A stretch of DNA of 64,000 nt from Macquaria australasica (Eukaryota > Chordata > Actinopteri > Centrarchiformes > Percichthyidae): the NCBI GenBank assembly GCA_005408345.1, contig SEMN01000497.1:299001-363000 (forward strand). The letters are read 5' to 3'. Both the position numbers and the translations under genes were made by a program. Positions 52,228 to 61,061 of this stretch are shown here, in pieces (the stretch's first letter is position 1; each line of letters opens with the position of its first letter). The notes under the pieces are model-generated. The model did no database searches. It saw only the letters and a program-made list of their open reading frames with translations, and was not told the origin of the DNA.

Positions 52228-55200
52228 CTGTCCCAAAAGAGAAAGAGAAAAAAATTTTTTTAGACAAACATAATACTGCACTTTCATGTGTTTAGCTATG
52301 ATAATTTACACTGGACATCATAATCAATATGCAGGCTACATTTGGCTCCAGACCACCTGCCTGACTAGAAGGAGAAAACAAGGAGGGCCATGGACATGCT
52401 GGGGGAATTACATCCAATATTCAGACTAGCCTTTGGTCAGTGCTGGAAGTAGTATTACAATCATTCACTTAAAAGTATCAATACAACAATGTAAACGTAC
52501 TCCACTAAAAGTAAAGGTCATTCACTCTTCTGCAGAGAAAGGGCCTCTGTTAGTGATAATGGGTTGCTAGGTTGCTAATGCTGATGTATCAATGCATAAG
52601 CAGCACTTTACTGTAGTTTCATTAGGTGCTGTCCAACCAAGGGGTCGGGCCCCCTCCAGTGGGTCACAAGATAAATCTGGGTGGCCTTGAGATGATTAAT
52701 GGAGAAGTAAAAACAAAGTTTTGATACACAAATGCATATCAATCTTTTGGAAAAGAGAGAGTTTTACCTCTTTACCTCAAACAATTATTTAAAATGAAAC
52801 CATCATCAAGTTCAGAGGGGAGATCACTCCTAGGTGGAACTGCTAACTCATGGACTTGTGAAACATGTGACAAGGGAGCCCAAGTTAACTTTTTTGGAAG
52901 GGGTCACAAGTCAATCTTAATCAAATCTTAATCTACTACAAGGCATTGTATTTCACGTCATTCAATATATTTTATGTAAAATCTTAATTTGTAAAGTAAC
53001 TAGAAACTAGAGATGTTAAATCAAAGCAGTGGAGTACAAAAAGTACAATATTTCCCTCTGAAATGTGGAGGAATAAAAGTATAAAGTAGCATAAAATGGA
53101 AACACTCAAGTAAAGTACCTTAAAATAGTACTGTACTGGAATAAATGTACTTTGGTACAATTAAGAATCCATTAGAATTAGTTCCTCTGCTAACCTTGTT
53201 TCACCATGACCGAGATATAACTGGCTAGAAAAGGGATCATGGATTTGAAGAGGAATATTTCTGTTGTTTCTTTAAATGTGTATGAATAAATATCTGATCT
53301 GATGCAGCTACATGTTCTTTTGGAGAAGTCTTTCATTGTCACTGCTGTAGTGTTTTTCCACTACTTTTTTTATTTTATTTCTCATTAATCAAACAGTCCT
53401 GTGACACCTTTCTTATGAATATACTGTACAGCATATACTGTATATCTGATGTGGTCCATCTATAGGTCTCACCAGAGAAGTCACACTTTTCCTCTTCAAA
53501 AGCATCTACCATGCCCATGCTTTTCAGGGCATCGTTCAGGACATACGTCTCCTCCATCTTGAATCGAGGCAGGCTCACGTCAACCTCAATCTCATGCATC
53601 ATGTCTGGACCAGTCCACTCCACAAATTTCTCATAGGTCAGCTGCCTCTCCAGCTGGGGTGGACACAATATCAACAGTTAGATGTGTCAGACTGCATATT
53701 TGTGTGTGTGTGTGTGTGTGTTTCCTACCTTCTGCAGGCCTGTTGTATCATCCTCCATCTCCTTAGGTAGAAAGATGAGCATGCTGAGCTCCTTCCCTTT
53801 GTAAGGCATCTCTAGGATCTGTCCAACAGAGGGTTTCAAACATTACAGCAAGTACAGGTCTGAACAAACATTACGCTTATGAGATTACATGCAACTAGAA
53901 AAACCATGAATACATCACTGTATACGTGTGTGACAGACTGGTTACTTCTGTCAGTTTCATAGTTATGGCTTGTTGCTTTTGTAGCTACGATGAGCAGCTG
54001 ACTGCATTCTAAACCCCCGACCCGGAACAGCGATTATCCAATCATAGCAGAGCAACTGTAACTATGCACAGCGGGCTTGTCAAGCTTTCTCCACATGGCA
54101 AAACGGTGTGCATGGGGCTCTCCTAAGAGTTTGGAAGGTGGTGTCTTTCCAAAACCAAAAGAGCATAAATTAAGTAATAGATTAAACTGTATGTTTATCT
54201 GCTCAGACTTAAGCCGACGTTACTATGCCCACTTAACTAGCTTACTACCTACAGTGTTAACTGTTATTTCCAAAGCAAGGGGCATATCTTTAGCTAGCTA
54301 TATTATTATTTTGAATTACAGGTTGTGTAACCTGCTCAGGTCTGGACCATCCACTGTGTGGGATATTGGTGTTACACTTGCCAAACTTATCAGTTATTCC
54401 TCATCCTCAAATGCTTTTCTCTTTTAAGAGTGAAGCAAACTATTTGAAAATATAAGAATAAATCTAACCATTGTGCTGATTATACAAGTGTATTTTTCTA
54501 TAGTAAGCATCCAAACCATCCAATATGTTAGAACATATATATACATAAATAATACTGTATTATAATACTCAGCCTTGCTCTATCCTGCCTGGAACACGTA
54601 GTGAGTAGCCATCAGGTCAATTGCTTGATTACCTGGCAGTTGGCTTCAGGAATGAAGGCAAAAGGAAAGTAATCTTTCTGTCTCATCATCTTCACTGTCT
54701 TGGTGTCATTCTGAAGAGAACAAACAGAAGAAGCACTCTTTAATCACTTCTATACAATACGCTTAATGTTCTGCAGCATATTTTAAGCTGCATCGAGCAA
54801 TACTGTATTTTGGACGTTAACACTGATTCAATGACTCTTAGTAGCTGCAAGAAAGTGGAACATTAAGTAAACCAAAGAGACCCAGATGCAGTATTTGTCA
54901 TAGGAGTTGGTGGATCAAACCAGGGATACAATGCCAGTAGATTTTAGACTTAATCACTTAATGCAGCTCTAAGTTTTGTCGACCAGTTCAAAGCCAGATG
55001 CACTTTTAATTTCTCTATTAACGAAAGTCGATCAAATTTAACATTTTTACATTTGTGGATTATTTGTCATAAAACAAAAGGTATGTCAGATCTTGAGTAT
55101 TTTCTTTGTTCAGTTGTACCTGGTTGAGTCTAAATTCAGCATCATTAGTGCGAACCCCCAAGAACGGTTTATTCCAGGTGCCTTTGAAATAGATGGCATT

Positions 55201-57511
55201 GACCAGCACCAGCTTAGTGCAGCGGTCCACCATGTCTTTGGCCACCACATCTTTGATTTTACCTGGTGACAATATTAAAACCACATGGACCCAATGTGAA
55301 GCAAGGCCACAGATCACAGCAATATTTACATGCAAAAATCTAGAGAATCTGAAGCAAACATTTGTAATTTGAAAAATAAAGGCTCAGTAGCTGCGTTTCC
55401 TAAACAGAGGATGTACAGTAGTTATATTAAACATCAGCAAGACAAATTTAAAAAGCCTTGTGTTTACAGGGCTATTTACCACATAATTTATATTTACCAC
55501 ACAGGTACAGTATGTAGGAAAAGTTTAATCTAATGAAAAAGTGATGCACTCCACCTGAAGAAATCAGTCATCATTTCTCCATGGGATGGAAGGTGTCATG
55601 CAATTAACTGATAGTGCGTATGTTAGTGTGTGTGTGTTGCACCTTGTGTCTGCTTCTCCACCCAGCTGTTGATGTTGACCCTGGCCGCCTCTGCGCTGGT
55701 TTTGAAGTCCACAGACTCCAGCTCAGCCTTGTAGTGCTTTCTGGTTCCTGCTAAGAAATCCTGGAATCATAAACAGCACATTTGAACACTCACACCACAG
55801 TTAAATACTCACATTAACTAAATTCACAAGCAAGAGAGACTTCAAGGAATACCATTTCATTTGCATGAGTTTCATTTGTATGCTGACAGTTTTCAGTTCT
55901 TTAAACATAGGATGGATTTGTTAATCCAGGTGAACAGCACACTTTTATTTTGAAATAAAGGCAACATTAGTGGAGAGCTAAGGGCACTCATTGCTCTGCG
56001 TTGTAGTGTGTCCTGGTTTGTGTTAAGAAATCCTAGAACCATAAGCAATACATTTAAGGATTCACCCCAAACTAAATCAGGATTAATTAATAAAAATAAA
56101 AAAAATTCTCATTGTTGCTTTACTTCCTTGTGTTCTGGCATGTTGTTCACTAACTCACCCATCCAGTTTAATATTCCTATCACTTGCACACATACACACA
56201 CACCTCAACAAACTGGTAGGACTGCTCCCCATACAGTCTGTTGGCAACACTGAGGGCATACGGAGCGTCTGCCTTGTTGAGCTCACTCAGCAGCTGGGAG
56301 AAGCTAACGTGGACATCATCCTGACAATCCTGGGTGTTCAGGCACTGTGGACAAAATAGACAAGTGGTGTTAGAGACACCCTGAGAACATTTTAATTCAT
56401 TTGGAAGAAGTAAATATAAAAGTTGCTATATTAACTTTTTCCAAGTTAATGTAGAACCTTACACACTTTCTGAGAGACTGACCGGTTACTGTTTTATGCC
56501 AAAGCTAAAGCAGCAGAATACTAGCTATAGCTTTAAGTGAGTAATTTGACTAAGTGTGTGTGGGGTGCATGTCCCCCTCACTTTCCAAAATCCTATTTTT
56601 GTGCCCCTCACTTTTATAGTTTAAGATACATTTTCACATAAAGCATTCTCTAAACCAGTGATACTCAACTTACAGCCCATGGGCCAAATCTGGCCCGCAA
56701 TAGTGTGCCAGGTGGCCCTCAGACCATTTTCTAATTCACAACGAAAATAAATTGATTCACACTGGGAATTTTGCCTGTTAAAGTTGCATATTAGCCTATC
56801 AGCAATCTGTGCAGTGGTGACACTCCTGAGAAAAAAAACTTCTCCCAAGTGCCTGCACGGGGCAGCAAACGTCGAAAGGTTGACAATGAAAATGGGCAAT
56901 TCAATGAAAAATGGGCAGATGATCCTGAATCCTAAACCACTGTGTTTAATTTGACAATTGCTGTATGCAAGGTTGATAACATCAGGCACCAACACGAGTC
57001 AAAACATGCTAGATTCAGTGCAGCGTTCCCGTGTGGTAGCACCGCAAGATATTTTATAAATATTATTAATTAGTTTGTTAATCAACTGGCCCCTGGCCTC
57101 CTGTCATTTTGCAAAAGTGGCACCCGGACAAAGCATGTTGAGTATCCCTGCTCTAAACAGTGTCCTCTAACTGTACAGCTGCCAAAATCATATAATGAAG
57201 AATCAGCTCCATCAAGGTAAATTAACATCATTTTAAGTAAGGTCAGTGCATTAACCACACAGACAACACTAGTTTTCAAATACTGTAGGCATGTGGAGCA
57301 GTGAACTGCAGATCTTGTGTGTGTTTCGTTGTACCTCTGACATCTGTGTGGCTGTGTTGCCCCTGGCCCCCAGCATCACCATAGCCAGGGCTGAAGAGAT
57401 GCTGAAAGGGGAGTAGAAGATATTTGCAGTGGTGTCCTTCTCGCCCAGCTTTTTGAACAAAGCCAGGGAGAAGGTGGTGTTGGCCTTGGATAGAGGGGTT
57501 GATGATGCCAT
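51998..57511 (-). CDS. serpinb1: clade B serpin, leukocyte elastase inhibitor-like, copy B (complete, mosaic)
   Basis: Coding exons in transcript order: 57511-57335, 56344-56204, 55760-55643, 55262-55120, 54710-54633, 53818-53729, 53653-53473, 52227-51998. They total 1158 nt and 385 aa, GT-AG and in phase. Starts MASSTPLSKANTTFSLALF; core LVLVNAIYFKGTWNKPF; C-terminal FSADHPFLFFIRHN. The inhibitory hinge EEGTEAAAAT is intact. The loop then reads SCYFELM, then CLNLQLAYFSADH, giving P1 Met348 and P1' Cys349 and one extra residue on the primed side. Of the three copies this is closest to mammalian SERPINB1 (Cys-Met), fitting elastase- or chymotrypsin-like targets. Exons 4-6 and their introns resemble copy A, while exons 3 and 7 resemble copy C, with leftover pieces of older exons nearby. 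Confidence 0.92.
52438..53165. repeat. composite dispersed repeat in intron 7 of copy B
   Basis: The outer parts share agtgctggaagtagtatt, ccactaaaagtaaaggtca, gtacaatatttccctctg and ataaagtagcataaaatgg with a common teleost repeat also seen at 36765 and 4990. A different segment (about 52630-52920) with gtgggtcacaagataaatct appears nested inside. Confidence 0.55.
53321..53343 (-). pseudogene. relic of the 3' end of exon 7 in intron 7 of serpin copy B
   Basis: tggagaagtctttcattgtc matches the 3' end of exon 7 in A and C (cagagaagtcactcattgtg). The flanking 55 bases (ttctttaaatgtgtatgaat, atctgatctgatgcagctac) match intron 7 of copy A (ttctttaaatgattatgaat, atctgatatggtccagtcac). The donor is destroyed. 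The intact exon 7 lies about 130 bases upstream in the transcript. Confidence 0.65.
54835..55078. repeat. dispersed repeat in intron between exons 4 and 5 of copy B
   Basis: Matches the same intron of copy A (40790-40910) and, inverted, 49425-49715. Shared position in A and B suggests insertion before those two genes separated. It is absent from the short corresponding intron of copy C. Confidence 0.6.
55993..56032 (-). pseudogene. relic of exon 3 in intron 2 of serpin copy B
   Basis: On the minus strand, ctag is followed by codons for DFLTQTRTHYNAE, matching the first 13 residues of exon 3 (DFLGKTRKHYNAE in copy A); the next sequence is unrelated. Homology to copy A continues into the upstream intron (gaaccataagcaatacattt versus gaaccatagacaacacattc). 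The acceptor AG is still present. The functional exon 3 lies 233 bases downstream. Confidence 0.8.
56656..57150 (+). mobile_element. hAT element deletion derivative with transposase fragment
   Basis: A 495-base insertion in intron 1 of serpin copy B. Perfect 8-bp target duplication CTCTAAAC at 56648-56655 and 57151-57158. The ends are CAGTGATACTCAAC and, inverted, CAGGGATACTCAAC (13 of 14 match). A plus-strand frame at 56867-56935 reads KRRKVDNENGQFNEKWADD before a stop, resembling the N-terminal part of hAT-derived transposases of the KIAA/ZBED/GTF2IRD2 kind. The rest of the transposase is missing. Confidence 0.82.
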
Positions 57512-58067
57512 GGTGTCTGATACAAAGAGAGAATGGCAGAGCATGAATCATTACATTATAAGACAAGATGGAACTTTATTTATTCCATGGGAAATTGCTG
57601 TGCAGCAGTACAAACTAGGAGAAGAGTGCAAATATATAGAGTGCAAATATAAAATATATCAGTAAGGTGCAAATCCAAATATACACAATGCCCAAAATAC
57701 AAACAGGTTAACAGTTAACATATGTTAAATTGTATGTTATATTCCTTTATCTGAAAAGTTTCACTTTCATCTTGGAACATAATAAAAAAAAAAGTCAGCA
57801 TACATTAAAAGGTAACAGTTAAAAATACAGCCAGCCATTTACAGTGTAATTTCACCATATGAATCAGGTATCAATAAAGTATACCGTTCCTACTAGTACT
57901 TAAATGAAAGGTACTTAAATAAAACAAGACTGTGGGGAGCAAATGAGTAACAATTGGGTCATTTTAAGGAGAGATAAGGAGAAATTAATTATAAAATACC
58001 CATTCTGTTTATTGCTAAATAATTTACCAACTGCCATGACCCTTTCCCACCCACACCCTGTACTTAC

Positions 58068-58155
58068 TGACAGACACTCTGCTGATGGTCCTCAAGTGAA
58101 CAGAATCCTTCCTGACACAGGTAGATCTGTTTCAGCCACCTGTTGTTATTCACCA
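58068..58155 (-). other. 5' non-coding exon of serpin copy B
   Basis: Minus-strand gagtgtctgtca followed by donor GTAAGTAC at 58067-58060. The exon and its upstream flank (ctgacaggccca, gtcatatgtcac) are homologous to copy A's (ctgacacgcccc, gtatgacattgt). The 5' limit is approximate. Confidence 0.65.
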
Positions 58156-58611
58156 GCTGACAGGCCCAAAAAAAAAAAGCAAATCAGCTTCTGAGTTGTC
58201 ATATGTCACTGTGGCCAAAAGGTCAAAAGCTCTTTATTGATCTATTTATCAAAAGTATTAGTTTTGTAGTGACTTTATCAGATCTGTTTATTTACAGTCT
58301 ATTCTGTAATTGTGACTGTGCCAGAAGAGGGCTAGACTACAGGCCAAACTACCCAACAACGCCACCTTTTAGGACTTTCACCCAAAAAATACACTCATTA
58401 AATACACAACATGAGTTCAGACTCAATTTATCATTTCATTTCTCAGCCTCAAAACAAGAGGGTTCCCATCAGCACAGGCAAGTCTACAAACAGAGACAGG
58501 GACATGAGCTGGTAACAAGTTAGAGGAACGACGCTGAAGCGCTGAGCGTCCGATCCTCTGTTTTTTCCCACCTCTTCCAGACCTGGAACCCATTTTCAAA
58601 TATGTGAAAAC

Positions 58612-59417
58612 TTTATTGTATTTGTGAAAATACAGAGCAGGGAGATTCCACTGCTTTTTTCCAGGTCCAGATTCAAAACCACTATACTTAGACTTGTCAA
58701 ATCTGGACCAGATCATCCCGGAGAGGCTAAAGATTCTTTAAAAACACAGTTTCAGATTTGTGCCACAAAAAAGCAAGACAGATGAGATAAGCACAAGGGC
58801 AGACTTGAGGTGAATGCACGCGAAGAAAAACGAAAGAAGCGAAACCGCTGTACAGCACAGCCGCAACCACTCCCTGCAAGGATGAAGTTACAAACAACGC
58901 ATTTAAATGAGTCCTTCTAAAATCGTAAGAGTAACGTTCAACAAAAAGAAACAGAAAACATTCAACCAGGAGAAATGCTTGGTACATAAATATATGTTAA
59001 AATACGCGAGATAAAACCATCAGGAGTAAAATCAGTCTAAAAGAATACACTGGAAAAAGGGACAAAAACAAAAAGGTAATAATTACTAAAAGCAAGTTAG
59101 TACTCAGGTAAGCAAAGTATAAGAAAGATTAAAGCTGAGCAGAGAGTCAGCTAACATGGGCAGGGCAGTAGGAGTTTGATGGGCTGTCTCGGCCCCACAC
59201 TGAAAACCTCCATCCTGGTGACCTACCTACTCAAGTTACATAGTGATTAACTCACACACATTTAAAATTAGCGACCAGAATGAACAAACGAAACAGCAGC
59301 ATCGCACCACAACTCAACACATACCTCGACCAGAAGACGGGCGCGGAGGGACACCACAGCAGCGACAAAAGCGGAAACCAAAGCCTCCTTGACAATTTCA
59401 TGTCCGGTCTTGACCAT
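58612..59417 (-). CDS. hypothetical two-exon microprotein candidate (79 aa)
   Basis: Not recognised. On the minus strand an ATG in good context (cacccATGG, 59417-59415) opens a GC-rich 93-nt exon (59417-59325) starting MVKTGHEIVKEALVSAFVAA. It ends at a GTATGT donor. An acceptor cttgcag at 58880-58874 leads in phase into 48 codons (58873-58727) beginning GVVAAVLYSGFASFVFLRV and ending at TAA or TAG just before 58727. AATAAA follows at 58617-58612, 110 nt beyond. Hydrophobic stretches suggest a membrane peptide. Located between serpin copies B and C on the same strand. It may instead be part of an unrecognised repeat; the spliced structure is a visual prediction only. Confidence 0.22.
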
Positions 59418-60834
59418 GGGTGTATATGACCGTACACAACGAGCCAGTTAATTGAATTGGCTGCATTGCGCCCGTGACGCACTGCATATTTAACCATCCG
59501 TAAAACAAGAATTTGTAAAATGAAACAAAAATATGACACACATTGATTCATACCCCCACGCTTTATTCTCTTTGTTAAGGTAGCAGTAAAACCCGACTGT
59601 AAACTCTTCATTCTTTACTTCATCTTCAGTATATGCACATGCCAACATCACAGTGCAGTTAATTGCTCTCTTATGGTGATAGAGTAGGTATTACAATGCA
59701 GTGTTTAAACATACGTAGTCTTGGAAGAAGGCAATGTGTTTCTATTATATACTCTGGTTTACTCAGTACATCAAACAAATGGCAGATTTACATATTCTCT
59801 CTGAGTAAAAAGGAGAACATCTTGAATTGTTAGACATTCAGGTGGCCCAAAGATAGAGCTGACACAATATTTTTTACACTTAATTAGCCTACAGGAACAC
59901 ACTATTGATATACATTTATATGTTTATTTACCAGCAGAAAATTTATTACGTTTGAGATGAAATGTGGGATTTAGCACAAACGCACCTGCAAACAATAGAC
60001 TGTGGGAAACAATTGCAACACTTTCGGTGTTGTGACAGATGAATGGATGAGATGTTGAATGGAACGTGAGGGTTCGGTGTGTATGACATGGATCACTGAT
60101 AAAGAGAATTTGGGTAAGATGCCCATGAGAAAGCAGTGAGGGACATACAGAAGGTGGACATACAGTCCTGGTTTTGAAAATATAGGATGGGCACACAGAT
60201 AAGAACTAGAGGAATTTACACACACAGTCTACAACAGTGATTCTGTATTTTCTTCCAGTAATATCAATAAGCCTCTTATAAGGTAGCTACAATAGATATA
60301 TTCCAGCCCTGGTTGAATCGCAATGCTCTACAGACATGGACGGATAGATTACTGAACTGGGCATAGGCCCAGGGGTCAGGGAGCCCCTGGGCCATAGCCT
60401 CTCTTTGAAGTGACTGTTAACAGTACTTATTGGGAAGTCAATCAAACTACTACAAAGAGACGCAAAACAACCACAAAATGACCAAATAGAGATGAAAAAC
60501 AACCACAAAGAGACACAAAACGACCACAAACAGACATAAAACAACCAAAAAAAGATACAAAATTACCACAAAGAGACACAAAACAACCACAGAGACATGA
60601 AACAACCACAAAGAGACACAAAACTACAAAGAGACGCAAAACATATACAAAGAGACACAAAACTACAAAGAGATGCAAAACATATACAAAGAGACACAAA
60701 ACAACCAAAAAGAGATACACAATGACCAAAGAGATGCAAAACGACTACAAGGACCACTTCTTCTTATGTAGGAAGGGTGGGAGGCCTTTTATGGTCTCCT
60801 ATTCCATCCATGTCTACAGGACATACAGCAGTGC
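59418..60834. other. spacer and 3' flank of serpin copy C
   Basis: No coding evidence. Contains a candidate AATAAA for copy C on the minus strand (59947-59942), a segment near 60165-60260 (ttttgaaaatataggatg, cagtgattct) homologous to the copy A 3' flank at 38915-38990, and a minisatellite at 60448-60755. Confidence 0.5.
60448..60755. repeat. minisatellite, unit about 20 bases
   Basis: Roughly 15 variants of ccacaaagagacacaaaaca with substitutions and short deletions. It lies in the predicted 3' UTR or flank of serpin copy C, starting about 80 bases from its stop. Confidence 0.85.
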
Positions 60835-61061
60835 TTACTCAGGGGAGCAGTATCGGCCGGCAAAGAGAATGCTCATGGTGGTGTTGTGTCGGATAAAGAA
60901 GAGGAAGGGGTGGTCTGCGATAAAGATGGCAGGAATCATTATAGAGCGTTCCCTCATGACAGCAGCAGTGGCAGCAGCGGCCTCAGTTCCCTCCTCGTTG
61001 ACCTCCACGAAAGCCTTGTGGATGACTTTTGACAGGACCAGGTCGTTGGCAGGAGACATGC
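60835..61061 (-). CDS. serpinb1: copy C reactive-centre-loop exon (P1-P1' Arg-Ser)
   Basis: Terminal exon of 227 nt. Strands before and after the loop are nearly identical to copy A (MSPANDLVLSKVIHKAFVEV is shared), while the loop centre differs. Confidence 0.87.

Noticed and set aside
58423..58716. A 97-codon minus-strand frame with an Arg/Gly/Lys-rich middle
   Set aside because: Not recognised, no splice or promoter evidence of its own; it overlaps the end of the candidate microprotein transcript and may be repeat-derived.
60442..60757. Minus-strand frames encoding Val/Leu/Cys/Phe-rich membrane-like peptides
   Set aside because: They are translations of the 20-base minisatellite.
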